The notes under the pieces were generated by a model. The model had not been told where the DNA came from. It saw nothing but the letters and a program-made list of their open reading frames with translations, and did not search any database. 64,000 bases of DNA from Alcanivoracaceae bacterium. GTDB taxonomy: Bacteria; Pseudomonadota; Gammaproteobacteria; Pseudomonadales; Alcanivoracaceae. Positions 15,434-22,684 of the stretch are shown here, piece after piece. The position numbers were made by a program, and so were the translations under genes. Location of the stretch: positions 1 to 64,000 of the forward strand of contig JARGPN010000005.1 in the NCBI GenBank assembly GCA_029213045.1. Direction: 5' to 3'. The first letter of the stretch is position 1; each line of letters begins with the position of its first letter.

Positions 15434-15607
15434 CGTGTGATCACATAATTATATCGAGTGAATAGCCTATTCTAATTTTCTCCTATTTCCTTTAGATGAG
15501 GTGCAAAATCTATTGATTTAGAGCTGTGAAAAATTAACGAAAAAATAAAAATACGGCCTGCGATAACGTACATATTTGCAAAAAGTTAATTACGTCAGGA
15601 AGAATTT

Positions 15608-15772
15608 TTGGCATGGAATAAATTATGCGGATATTTATTTTTTATATTTATTGTGGTTCTTTCTGGCTGTGCGTCAAATCAAAAAAATTCAGATCAATGC
15701 GGTTGCCAAGTGGATGCCTCAGTTGGTAGCAGAGAGATATTTTCTGAGAAGGAGCTGGCCGCATTGTTTTGA
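15608..15772 (+). CDS. Short lipoprotein (54 aa), possibly split from the next frame
   Basis: A TTG start with GGAAG five bases upstream opens a 54-residue frame. It has a clear lipoprotein signal: hydrophobic LFFIFIVVLSGC with Cys at lipobox LSGC, then polar residues including CGC. Its stop (TGA, 15770) overlaps the TTG that would start the next frame (15769), a TTGA junction. Either the two are translationally coupled genes, or a -1 frameshift at GTTTTG has split one lipoprotein of about 148 residues. I cannot decide between these. Confidence 0.5.
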   Translation: MAWNKLCGYLFFIFIVVLSGCASNQKNSDQCGCQVDASVGSREIFSEKELAALF

Positions 15773-16053
15773 ACTTTAGTGATGCGAAGCGTGTCCCTGA
15801 TGACTACGATATATATAGCCTAGGTAGAAATAGCATTACGGACCTCGGCTCAGTAAATGTCTTCCAGGTCTTATACAACGTCGTTTATGACAATCTCACT
15901 CAAGAGGGAGTCGGTGAAAGGCTCGCCCAAAAAACGGCTAAAAGTCCCGTATTTACATACAAGCTAAACGCTTGGGCTGCGGGCTATGACAAGAGCGTTT
16001 GCCGCTTACAGAGAGATCTACCCAACCCAGCGGCGCTATTGCCGCGCAAATGA
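15769..16053 (+). CDS. Unknown protein, possibly the rest of the upstream lipoprotein
   Basis: A 94-residue frame beginning at a TTG overlapping the previous stop. It is soluble, with a central VNVFQVLYNVVYDNLTQEGV helix and KSPVFTYKLNAW strand, and no recognised family. AAGGAG at 15749 is 14 bases upstream, too far for a good ribosome site of its own; this favours either coupling or a frameshifted single gene. A perfect hairpin (AGAGATCT-atac-AGATCTCT, 16085-16104) lies about 30 bp after the stop and may end transcription. Confidence 0.45.
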   Translation: MNFSDAKRVPDDYDIYSLGRNSITDLGSVNVFQVLYNVVYDNLTQEGVGERLAQKTAKSPVFTYKLNAWAAGYDKSVCRLQRDLPNPAALLPRK

Positions 16054-16084
16054 CGATGAATCGCTTTAGACATTACGCATGACG

Positions 16085-16110
16085 AGAGATCTATACAGAT
16101 CTCTTAATCC
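16085..16110 (+). terminator. Possible weak terminator
   Basis: An eight-pair perfect stem AGAGATCT-atac-AGATCTCT followed only by TTAATC, so weak as an intrinsic terminator. Confidence 0.35.
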
Positions 16111-16260
16111 CGCCTCACGAAACAACTGCGTTGTTCCCAAGATTGTTGATATTCCAAGATTGATTCAAGGCTTTCGGAGACTGTGATGCTGAAAACACCG
16201 TCGGAATGCTAATGATCCGCATCGATAGCGTTTAAACCCCGCCTTTCTGCCACTTATGTT

Positions 16261-16791
16261 TTGACAGGAATTCATTTCTCAGGGAGACTCCGGTGCTATT
16301 ATCTTGTAATCATTGAAATTGATATCCCAGAGACTGTTTTGAGCCAAGCACCCGAAGAAAAGTTAGAGTCATCAGCAATCATCACCGATGCAGAGGTAGT
16401 AGCCGCAGAGGCGCAGGAGCCTAAAGCTGGGCTGATGTATATTGTCGTGCCGATGATGCTGCTGTTTTCTAGCGCGATCATGGCTACCGCTTGGCTGGGG
16501 CATTTGCGCTTTAAAGAAGACCTAACGTTTTTGATGGCAACGCTTTTCGCTTGGCTGCTTGTGCTCCCAGAGTATGCACTCAACATATTGGCGCTGCGGC
16601 TTGGTTATAGAAAGTTTACCGGCGGGCAGATGGGCGCATTCCGGCTTTGTACCGGCGTTGTTTGCATTGCCTTTGTCTCGCATTATGTTTTGGGCGAGCA
16701 GCTCACCACTCAAAAAATACTCGGTTTTGTTGTTATGGCATTTTCGATGATTCTGATATCGAGCGCCGATAATAAAGATGTGGAGCAGTAG
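16261..16791 (+). CDS. DUF486/DMT-family membrane protein (first of tandem pair)
   Basis: 176 residues from a TTG at 16261, with an N-terminal polar extension of about 58 residues (many E and A) before the membrane domain starts at MYIVVPMMLLFSSAIM. The core shows the DUF486 pattern: AWLGHLRFK, LPEYALNILALRLGY, then YVLGEQLTTQKILGFVVM. Homologues usually begin at the Met near residue 58, so the extension may be untranslated; another TTG (residue 28) is possible. Four membrane helices are expected; transport substrate unknown. It is followed by a paralogue after three bases. Confidence 0.75.
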   Translation: MTGIHFSGRLRCYYLVIIEIDIPETVLSQAPEEKLESSAIITDAEVVAAEAQEPKAGLMYIVVPMMLLFSSAIMATAWLGHLRFKEDLTFLMATLFAWLLVLPEYALNILALRLGYRKFTGGQMGAFRLCTGVVCIAFVSHYVLGEQLTTQKILGFVVMAFSMILISSADNKDVEQ

Positions 16792-16794
16792 CGA

Positions 16795-17130
16795 ATGGTT
16801 CTTTACGCGGTTCCACTCATGCTTTTTGCGTCCAGCCTGTTGATGGCGTTTGCTTGGCTGGGGCACATTCGGTTTCGTCATAAAGGCTTCCTTTTCGCGC
16901 TTCTTGTAAGCTGGTTCATCGTGCTGCCAGAGTATTTGCTGAATATTTCAGCCATTCGCTGGGGGGTTGGCACTTACCAGCCGAGTGAAATGGCGGCGAT
17001 GAATCTCAGCTCCGGCGTGATCTGCGTTGCTATTGTTGCAAAGGTTTTCCTAGGAGAGCACCTGAATCGCCGTCAGATATCCGGCTTTTTTTTGATGGGC
17101 CTCGGAGTATTCATGGTCGTACTTAAGTAG
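16795..17130 (+). CDS. DUF486/DMT-family membrane protein (second of tandem pair)
   Basis: 111 residues, four predicted helices. The pattern AWLGHIRFRHKG, LPEYLLNISAIRWG, MNLSSGVICVAIVAK, FLGEHLNRRQISGFFLM matches DUF486 and the preceding protein along its whole length. Tandem pairs of short DMT proteins often work as antiparallel hetero-oligomers (as known for EmrE-like SMR pairs); that is inference here. The ATG is three bases after the upstream stop, so the pair is surely co-translated. Confidence 0.82.
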   Translation: MVLYAVPLMLFASSLLMAFAWLGHIRFRHKGFLFALLVSWFIVLPEYLLNISAIRWGVGTYQPSEMAAMNLSSGVICVAIVAKVFLGEHLNRRQISGFFLMGLGVFMVVLK

Positions 17131-17470
17131 CTCTCAGCGTTTTAATCCTGCTTCCAGAATTCCTTTCTACAGCTTTCTCAGACTTCCTTTTCGTACACCG
17201 TGCCGCCCATTTCGGGGCGGTTCCTCGCATTCACCGACGATTTTCCTGTAAAAGATAAAAGTCACCCAGACCGCCGGTGCACAGTCGCGCGTTTTGGGAA
17301 AGCTGGCAGCTAGAAAAATTTAGGGTTCCGCTCTTCTATTGGGCATCACGTTAGCATTTCGTCGCATCAGCAAAGCAAAGACATAAAATGGGCGGCTGCT
17401 CGTGTGTGCAGTATAAATAATTAGACAGCATGCTTTTTTTTCTGGAAACATAGCAGGCTGTCTAATAACT
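17131..17470. other. Gap between DUF486 pair and second cassette block
   Basis: No gene supported. CCGCCC-atttc-GGGGCGG (about 17202-17220) could terminate the DUF486 operon. At 17421-17465 TTAGACAGCATGC pairs with GCAGGCTGTCTAA; it lies just before GTTAGGC (17471-17477), so it is probably the degenerate leading attC of the second block. Confidence 0.5.
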
Positions 17471-17477
17471 GTTAGGC
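17421..17477 (+). other. Degenerate attC-like site opening the second cassette block
   Basis: A strong hairpin with 12 of 13 pairs followed by a consensus GTTAGGC core. The left core is not recognisable. Confidence 0.45.
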
Positions 17478-17490
17478 ATTCCAGAGAGTC

Positions 17491-17913
17491 ATGAGCAAGT
17501 ATCCAAAAGTAAAAGATCCTGAAATGGTGGGTGAGTACTCCGGTGTCGCTAAAGCCGGGGGTGGGTATGTCTGGGATGAGGTCCTTGAATATCGCGTGTG
17601 GTGCCACCCGCACGATGGAGCGCCAGATTTAGCAGAAGGTAGCGACTACTACTATGCTTTTGAAACATATGAAGAAGCACTGGAATGCGCTAACGAAATT
17701 CCTGGCAGCGAGGCCCCGCTCGCGCTTATTTTGCAGCGTGAGTATATTGACGAGCCTGAGGCAGGAACATACCTCCACAAGAAGGAGGAGCGTATTGCGG
17801 AGTGGCCTGTAGAATTTTTGTCTCGCCCCAGAAGAGACCAGGATACTATTCCGAAATTTATGGCTCCAGATGCCCCATCCAATAAACTGGACATAATTCG
17901 TGGCAAAGCCTAA
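17491..17913 (+). CDS. Conserved cassette protein of unknown function
   Basis: A 140-residue soluble acidic protein. The stretches YSGVAKAGGGYVWDEVLEYR (residues 16-35), YYYAFETYEEALE and EYIDEP, and a tail with WPVEFLSRPRR and FMAPDAP match, from memory, a conserved proteobacterial hypothetical family that is usually chromosomal; I know no assigned activity. The ATG is 13 bases after the attC core, with AGAGAG upstream. The C-terminal codons run into the next attC. Arrangement and orientation make it the first complete gene of the second cassette block. Confidence 0.7.
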   Translation: MSKYPKVKDPEMVGEYSGVAKAGGGYVWDEVLEYRVWCHPHDGAPDLAEGSDYYYAFETYEEALECANEIPGSEAPLALILQREYIDEPEAGTYLHKKEERIAEWPVEFLSRPRRDQDTIPKFMAPDAPSNKLDIIRGKA

Positions 17914-17997
17914 CAAGTCGCTCAAATTCGTTCCGGCCGCAAAAAGCGCGGCCTCCACCGGACTCGCTATCGCTCGCCGTTTAGCGAAGCGTTATGT
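17908..17997 (+). other. attC recombination site (90 bp)
   Basis: GCCTAAC and GTTATGT flank arms AAGTCGCTCAAA and TTTAGCGAAGC that pair with an extra base, and an inner GCGGCC-type stem. It overlaps the end of the preceding gene. Confidence 0.8.
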
Positions 17998-18007
17998 GTA
18001 GCAACCG

Positions 18008-18313
18008 ATGAAACAGACTATCTTTGCACCATTTTTTATCGTAAGCATTTTCGCAGCTATTTTGTTTTATATTGGCGAGGTAACTTTTTCAAATGCATTC
18101 GGCTGGCTAGGGTTTTCGATCGCGATAGGATCAGTGAGTTATTTCATGGTTTTCGCGCCTTATGGCTTACGTACGCATACCACCGTATTTGGTCGGCGGC
18201 AAAAGTATAGGCGCCCTGTAGCAGAGATTCCTGGCAAAATTGCAGGGTTGATTTTATGTTTAGTTGTTATCTGTTTGGCTATTAGCTTCGGGTTTTATAC
18301 TTATGCATCTTAA
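18008..18313 (+). CDS. Cassette-encoded small membrane protein
   Basis: A 101-residue protein with three predicted membrane helices (IFAPFFIVSIFAAILFYI, WLGFSIAIGSVSYFMVFA, IAGLILCLVVICLAISFGF) and a basic cytoplasmic loop (FGRRQKYRRP). No family recognised. The ATG lies 11 bases after the attC core without a strong ribosome site. Small membrane proteins are common cargo of chromosomal integrons. Confidence 0.65.
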   Translation: MKQTIFAPFFIVSIFAAILFYIGEVTFSNAFGWLGFSIAIGSVSYFMVFAPYGLRTHTTVFGRRQKYRRPVAEIPGKIAGLILCLVVICLAISFGFYTYAS

Positions 18314-18316
18314 AAC

Positions 18317-18378
18317 ACATAACAATACGTGGCAGGCGCGACTGGCTTACAGCCAGCTAGCTGCACTAGGTATTATGT
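18317..18378 (+). other. attC-like site (62 bp)
   Basis: ACATAAC and ATTATGT flank AATACGTGGCAG and CTGCACTAGGTATT, which pair with one bulge, and an inner CTGGCT-tac-AGCCAG hairpin. One base of the right core (GTT to ATT) deviates. Confidence 0.7.
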
Positions 18379-18387
18379 GATTAAAAG

Positions 18388-18699
18388 ATGAGAGCTTTTG
18401 CACTATTCATATTTTCACTATCCAGTGCCGTCATAGCGGCAGAGGATATTCTCGTCTTCGGCCAGGTCGTAGATCCGGCGGCATCTCCTATGCTGCTACG
18501 AGTCTGCGGCACAGACAAAAATGTACGATTGGGAGTGATGGCATCAGCCAAGTATGATTGGTTTGTTCGTCAAGTTTCTGAAAAATCTTCTTCCGGGTCC
18601 GTTTTGGTCGAAGTTCGGGGGAAGTGGAATGGGGAATCTCTTGAGCAGATGGATATCCTTAACGTTGAATCGGGTGCTTGCAATACAGCGGGCACATAA
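18388..18699 (+). CDS. Cassette-encoded exported protein of unknown function
   Basis: A 103-residue protein with a cleavable signal peptide (MRAFALFIFSLSSAVIAAED, cleavage near residue 18). The mature part is about 85 residues with Cys near residues 40 and 98 that could form a disulfide, and strand-like LVFGQVVDP and GSVLVEVRGKW segments, suggesting a small beta-barrel. No family recognised. It lies ten bases after one attC and its end overlaps the next. Confidence 0.65.
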   Translation: MRAFALFIFSLSSAVIAAEDILVFGQVVDPAASPMLLRVCGTDKNVRLGVMASAKYDWFVRQVSEKSSSGSVLVEVRGKWNGESLEQMDILNVESGACNTAGT

Positions 18700-18749
18700 C
18701 AAGTAAAGGCAGGCCGACCGCTACGCGCCGGCGGCTTTGAGCGTTAGCT
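18694..18749 (+). other. attC recombination site (56 bp)
   Basis: ACATAAC and GTTAGCT flank AAAGGCAGGCC and GGCGGCTTTG, which pair with an extra base; the inner part is GCTACGCGCC. Confidence 0.72.
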
Positions 18750-18763
18750 TTCAGGGGATTTGT

Positions 18764-19336
18764 ATGCGCAGCCTGTTTTTAATCATCTTATTGTTGTCTT
18801 CATTATCTGCCAGTGCGGGACAGTGGTATCAGGACGAAGCGATTGCTGAATCCCGCCCAGACATAGGCTCAAGCAACGGGTTCGGCGCAATGATAATTAT
18901 GACAACGGACTCTCAGGAGGCCTTGCGAAACTGGGCGCAGCCTACACGCGGAGTATATTTGCCACGCTCGGAAACTGTAGAGAAGGGGCGCCCAATGGAA
19001 GCGCTGATTGTGTTCTCGGGGTGTAGACCGAACGATAAAGGAAATTGTGTTGTTGCGGCAGACTACAAGATATTAAAACCAGATGGTTCTTTATATGCCA
19101 AATATGAAGACACGGAAGTATGGAGAAACAAGCCCGTAATACCCGCAGGGAGAGTAGGACTGGCGGTTGATCGCGTCGGGCTTATAGCAGACCCAGACGA
19201 CCCAATAGGTGAGTATAAAATTCACTGCACAGTCAGGGACACCATAGCAAATTCGGAGTTTACTATTTCCGCTGGGTTTGTGGTCGTCGAAGCTAGCAAG
19301 AAACCGCACCCGACCGCTGACGCGCCGGTTGAGTAA
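18764..19336 (+). CDS. Cassette-encoded exported protein of unknown function
   Basis: About 190 residues from the ATG at 18764, which has GGGGA seven bases upstream; an earlier TTG lies within the attC. A signal peptide (LFLIILLLSSLSASAG) is followed by a beta-rich domain with paired Cys (CRPNDKGNC near 86-94, and one near 156) and a conserved-looking D-P-D-D-P-I-G-E-Y-K strand entry near 147, reminiscent of an immunoglobulin-like or intracellular-pathway-neutral periplasmic domain. No family recognised with certainty. The 3' end lies in a short attC-like arm. Confidence 0.65.
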   Translation: MRSLFLIILLLSSLSASAGQWYQDEAIAESRPDIGSSNGFGAMIIMTTDSQEALRNWAQPTRGVYLPRSETVEKGRPMEALIVFSGCRPNDKGNCVVAADYKILKPDGSLYAKYEDTEVWRNKPVIPAGRVGLAVDRVGLIADPDDPIGEYKIHCTVRDTIANSEFTISAGFVVVEASKKPHPTADAPVE

Positions 19337-19346
19337 GTTGTTAGAT
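19300..19346 (+). other. Weak attC-like junction
   Basis: Only the right core GTTAGAT (19340) is good; a possible left core AGCTAGC lies near 19291. The bases TGACGCGCCGGTTGA recur almost exactly at 20047 before another core, supporting a shared recombination-site origin. Confidence 0.35.
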
Positions 19347-19365
19347 TTATCTGGAGAGGTGTCTA

Positions 19366-19614
19366 TTGGAAGATTGGATGATGGAACAGGTTTTTATACT
19401 GGCCGCAACGATTGTCCGGTCTATTGGGCTTCTTCCTGCATTGTTGTTCGTCGGGCTGGTGCCTTGGTATATAGGTGGCTTCTATATATGGAAGAGCGGC
19501 GCAGACATTGGCCCACTAAAAAGGCTAGGGGTTGGGGCTGCGTCGCTGGTTTTAGGTCTTGTGATGTCATCTGTGCTTGTGATCTCAGCCATGGTGGCAG
19601 GCAGATGGGGGTAG
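19366..19614 (+). CDS. Cassette-encoded two-helix membrane protein
   Basis: An 82-residue membrane protein. The TTG at 19366 follows GGAGAGG at six bases, a better context than the ATG at 19378. Two to three hydrophobic segments are visible: IGLLPALLFVGLVPWYIGGF, and LGVGAASLVLGLV continuing into MSSVLVISAMV. No family recognised. Position between recombination sites marks it as a cassette gene. Confidence 0.6.
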   Translation: MEDWMMEQVFILAATIVRSIGLLPALLFVGLVPWYIGGFYIWKSGADIGPLKRLGVGAASLVLGLVMSSVLVISAMVAGRWG

Positions 19615-19619
19615 TAAGA

Positions 19620-19723
19620 ACCTAACAATCGGCTTACCGGATAAATTTCCGCTGTCACCTTTTGTGCGAAATACGGCACAAAAGCCGCCATCAAAAATTC
19701 ATCCGGTGAGCCGGACGTTAGGA
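19620..19723 (+). other. attC recombination site (104 bp), best preserved
   Basis: ACCTAAC and GTTAGGA cores. Arms AATCGGCTTACCGGAT and ATCCGGTGAGCCGGA pair almost fully with an unpaired extra base, and the inner part pairs TTTTGTGC with GCACAAAA. It has all features of a functional attC. Confidence 0.85.
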
Positions 19724-19742
19724 CTACGGGAGAAAATTAGAA

Positions 19743-20066
19743 GTGGTGATCTTGGAGGCAGCGTTTAAATTCTCAAAGAGCCTTTTCAAAATGCTGTTTC
19801 TGGCTCTTTTGTGTGTCCTTATTTCGGACAAAGTTATTTATGCCCAGGTGACGGGCTGTGTGAAGGGGGCGCTTGCCTACCAAAACTGTACATTCAACGG
19901 AGTTGATGTTTCAGCGGAGATTACGCTGCTAGGATGGGTGTGCATTTTACTGTTCTCTGCGTGGGTCTGTTCAGGGCTTCTATCTCTTCTTCTCTGGCCG
20001 TTTAGGCCTCTCAAGGAGAGTCTTAATAAGTCAGTGAATCCAAGTAATGACGCGCCGGCTGACTAA
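19743..20066 (+). CDS. Cassette-encoded small membrane protein
   Basis: 107 residues from a GTG at 19743 (GGAG 12 bases upstream; a second Met at residue 17 is possible). Two hydrophobic segments (KMLFLALLCVLISD and LLGWVCILLFSAWVCSGLLS) flank a short periplasmic loop with two Cys (GCVKGALAYQNCTF), probably a disulfide. The C-terminus ends NPSNDAPAD, encoded by bases that resemble the end of the gene at 18764. No family recognised. Confidence 0.6.
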   Translation: MVILEAAFKFSKSLFKMLFLALLCVLISDKVIYAQVTGCVKGALAYQNCTFNGVDVSAEITLLGWVCILLFSAWVCSGLLSLLLWPFRPLKESLNKSVNPSNDAPAD

Positions 20067-20073
20067 TGCGTTA
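20040..20073 (+). other. Weak attC-like junction
   Basis: TGACGCGCCGGCTGACTAA followed by GCGTTAGCC. The right core is GTTAGCC; no convincing left core. Sequence parallels the junction at 19318-19346. Confidence 0.35.
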
Positions 20074-20095
20074 GCCTTTATCTATGAGGGTAAAA

Positions 20096-20410
20096 ATGAG
20101 AGCTCTGATTATTATGCTACTAATTTTGGGGCTTTCTTCAGTTTGTATGGCTGACAATATGCGTGATGCTGAGAAGTATTCACCAGGGGAGCTTGCTGCT
20201 ATTGCGGTCGCAGCGGAGTCTTTGGCAATTTGGGGAGCTTATGCCCTCGGTAGTGATACTCAGAACAGCCAGAGGAATGTGAAGGTTCTTGTTGGTGTTC
20301 AACTAGGGTGGATGTTGGGTTTACTAATGGGGCCTAGTGAAACCGCTCCCCCCAAAAACTTGGCTTTCTACGTTGAGCCTAGTGGAATAGGCTTAAATTA
20401 TAACTACTAG
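20096..20410 (+). CDS. Cassette-encoded exported or membrane protein
   Basis: 104 residues from the ATG at 20096, chosen because GAGGGT lies just upstream; an ATG at 20084 lacks one. The N-terminus is a signal sequence (ALIIMLLILGLSSVCMAD). A second hydrophobic region (AAIAVAAESLAIWGAYALG and VLVGVQLGWMLGLLMG) suggests membrane insertion. No family recognised. It is the last gene of the second cassette block. Confidence 0.6.
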   Translation: MRALIIMLLILGLSSVCMADNMRDAEKYSPGELAAIAVAAESLAIWGAYALGSDTQNSQRNVKVLVGVQLGWMLGLLMGPSETAPPKNLAFYVEPSGIGLNYNY

Positions 20411-20412
20411 GA

Positions 20413-20526
20413 GGCTAACAAGGTCACGCACCCAATTTAAAGCCCAGAGCGCGGCGGCTTTGCTCTATGTGGCTCTGACGGCTCTTCCCTTAAGACTGCC
20501 GTATCGTTGGTGTGCGTAAACACGAC
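20413..20526 (+). other. Terminal attC-like site, right core lost
   Basis: GGCTAAC begins the site and GTCACGCACCCAA pairs with TTGGTGTGCGTAAAC about 90 bases later; the inner region has AGCCCAGAGC-type stems. The expected GTTRRRY core is replaced by GTAAACA, so the right border of the array is decayed. Confidence 0.5.
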
Positions 20527-20643
20527 ATATATTTCCTCAGCTAGCGAGCCTCTCGTCTATTCAAAACGCTCTTCCTCTGCGCACTTTCTTTTCCGCTCTG
20601 AACGTGTCGATAATAGAGTTCCTCCGCGTTAGGAGAAGTTTCC

Positions 20644-21630
20644 ATGATTCGTGCGCAGTTACTGACGGTGGCGAATGCTCTGAACAACGATGGTGAGTTG
20701 ATTCAGGGGGGTAGAGCGCTGATTGATCAATGGCGTGAACGACCCAATGCGGTGTTGTGGTTGGATTTGGTCGATGAAAACAAAGTGTCTGAGCAGACAC
20801 TGTTAGAAAGCTTGGGTTGCCACCCTTTGGCCATTCAGGATGCGCAGCGAGATAGACACCCTCCTAAGTTCGAAGAGTTTGATCAATTCAGTTTTCTGCT
20901 TTATCGCGGTGTACGCACCGTGGCCGACGCGCTGCATATTGATACGGTGCAGATCAGTTTTTTTGTTTCTTCTAATTTATTGATTACTCGTCGTAACGGC
21001 CCTTCGTTTGGTATTGAGGGTGTCTGGTCGGATGCGTCATTGAAAACGTTAATGAAGGCGCCGGCAACGGTGTTGATTGCGGTGATAAAAAACAGTGCGC
21101 AGGTTTATCTGGATGCGGTGCTTCAGTTTGAGGTGCGGCTAAGTGAGATTGAAGATTCCATGAGTTCGCGCCCAGATGACGCCATGATGCAGGAGTTGAT
21201 CTGGTATAAATCTAGCTTGCGAAAATTGAAACGGATTTTTAATTATCATGAGCGCATCTTTGAATTGCTGCTGAAGGAGCCTTCTCACTTTATTGATACG
21301 AGCAACTCCGATATGCGCCATGCGGTGCAAGATGTGTATGACAAGTTCGAGCGCCTACAGAGTTTGGCGAGCCTTTATTACGATATATGCGGAGACCTCA
21401 TTGAGGGCTATCTGTCGTTAAGTGCGCATAAGCTGAATAGAACGATGCAGGTGCTCACCGTAATTACGGCGATCTTTATTCCGCTAGGGTTAATGGCGGG
21501 CATATACGGGATGAACTTCGATAATATGCCTGAGCTGCAATCGCGTAATGGCTACTATATTTTATTGTCGGTGATGTTTTTTACCGCATCGGTGCTGTTG
21601 TATATCTTTAAGAGAAAAGATTGGCTCTAA
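20644..21630 (+). CDS. corA: CorA-family Mg2+/divalent-cation channel
   Basis: A 328-residue CorA-type channel. The N-terminal 250 residues form the cytosolic funnel (acidic alpha/beta part, then long helices, QVYLDAVLQFEVRLSEIEDS). Two C-terminal membrane helices flank the selectivity motif YGMNF (about 292-296), with MPEL just after, and the protein ends in the basic RKDWL tail. Length fits the family. The ATG follows AGGAG. A mscS-like gene starts 34 bases downstream on the same strand, so both may be co-transcribed and serve ion/osmotic balance. ZntB-like zinc transport is an alternative. Confidence 0.9.
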   Translation: MIRAQLLTVANALNNDGELIQGGRALIDQWRERPNAVLWLDLVDENKVSEQTLLESLGCHPLAIQDAQRDRHPPKFEEFDQFSFLLYRGVRTVADALHIDTVQISFFVSSNLLITRRNGPSFGIEGVWSDASLKTLMKAPATVLIAVIKNSAQVYLDAVLQFEVRLSEIEDSMSSRPDDAMMQELIWYKSSLRKLKRIFNYHERIFELLLKEPSHFIDTSNSDMRHAVQDVYDKFERLQSLASLYYDICGDLIEGYLSLSAHKLNRTMQVLTVITAIFIPLGLMAGIYGMNFDNMPELQSRNGYYILLSVMFFTASVLLYIFKRKDWL

Positions 21631-21663
21631 CATTTTTGTGCTGATGCATTTGGGAGAGGGTAA

Positions 21664-22551
21664 ATGGATTTGACATGGTTAGAGTTTAGCGTGCTACGCC
21701 ATGGCCAGTATTCTCTGACCATCGGTGATTTATTATTGGCGTTGTTTATTTTTATCTTTGCCTTGCAGCTATCGTCGTGGGTGCGACGGGGCACTACGCG
21801 GGTTATGCGAAGCCCTGATAAAAGCAATGCGGCGCAAGTGTATGCCATCAATCGTTTAATTCATTATGTGATCGTGATTGTCGGCATTATTTTTTCCATC
21901 TCATCGTTGGGAGTGGGTGTCGATAACTTGTTGTTGGTGGCGGGCGCGCTTGGGGTGGGTATTGGTTTCGGCTTGCAGCATATCGCGAATAATTTTGTTT
22001 CCGGCATCGTGATTATGCTGGAGAAGTCGCTGAAGGTAGGCGATTTGATTGAGCTGGAGTCTGGGATTTTCGGGGAAGTGATTGAGTTAAATATTCGTGC
22101 GACTCTTATTCGCACGAATGACAATGTTGATATTCTTGTGCCTAATTCAGAGTTTATTGCCGGGCGCGTCACAAACTGGACGATGACAGATTCTGTGCGC
22201 CGTTTTCGGATTGCTTTTTCAGTGGCGTATGGCAGTGATAAAGAGCGAGTTAAAAAAGCAGTATTGGAGGCGGCGGGCAATGTGTCGCTAACACTCAAAG
22301 CGCAAGCGCGCGGCCCTACGGTGTGGATGACGGGCTTTGGCGATAGTTCGTTGGAGTTCACGTTGGGTGTGTGGGTGAACGCGGCAGCGGTGAAAACACC
22401 CACCTTGGTGACCAGTGAGTATTTGTGGGCCATTGACGATGCGCTGCGTAAGTACGAAATAGAAATTCCGTTCCCGCAGCGCGATTTGCATTTGCGTTCC
22501 GCAAAAGGCTGGCCAGTGGCGAAAGAGGTAAAGTCTGAGAGCGAGGGTTAG
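21664..22551 (+). CDS. MscS-family mechanosensitive channel
   Basis: A 295-residue MscS-type channel. Membrane helices occupy roughly residues 17-40, 60-85 and the pore helix near 90-130 (NLLLVAGALGVGIGFGLQHI, then NNFVSGIVIMLEKSLKVGD), followed by the beta domain with TLIRTNDNVDILVPNSEFI and a C-terminal alpha/beta domain ending EIPFPQRDLHLR, a common family terminus. The gene opens the cell's stretch-activated ion release under hypo-osmotic shock. The ATG follows GAGAGGG. A hairpin (CGAGGAGA-...-TTCTCCTCG, about 22578-22602) follows and may terminate. Confidence 0.93.
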   Translation: MDLTWLEFSVLRHGQYSLTIGDLLLALFIFIFALQLSSWVRRGTTRVMRSPDKSNAAQVYAINRLIHYVIVIVGIIFSISSLGVGVDNLLLVAGALGVGIGFGLQHIANNFVSGIVIMLEKSLKVGDLIELESGIFGEVIELNIRATLIRTNDNVDILVPNSEFIAGRVTNWTMTDSVRRFRIAFSVAYGSDKERVKKAVLEAAGNVSLTLKAQARGPTVWMTGFGDSSLEFTLGVWVNAAAVKTPTLVTSEYLWAIDDALRKYEIEIPFPQRDLHLRSAKGWPVAKEVKSESEG

Positions 22552-22684
22552 TTCTGAGTCTGAGCGATCAATGCTGATGTCGAGGAGATGCTGATTTTCT
22601 CCTCGATGGTTTATCATGATTCTGTGTTGCGCTGAAAACTCTTTATTAGAGCCCTAGATTAGAGCTTTAAATAAATCGCGATGA

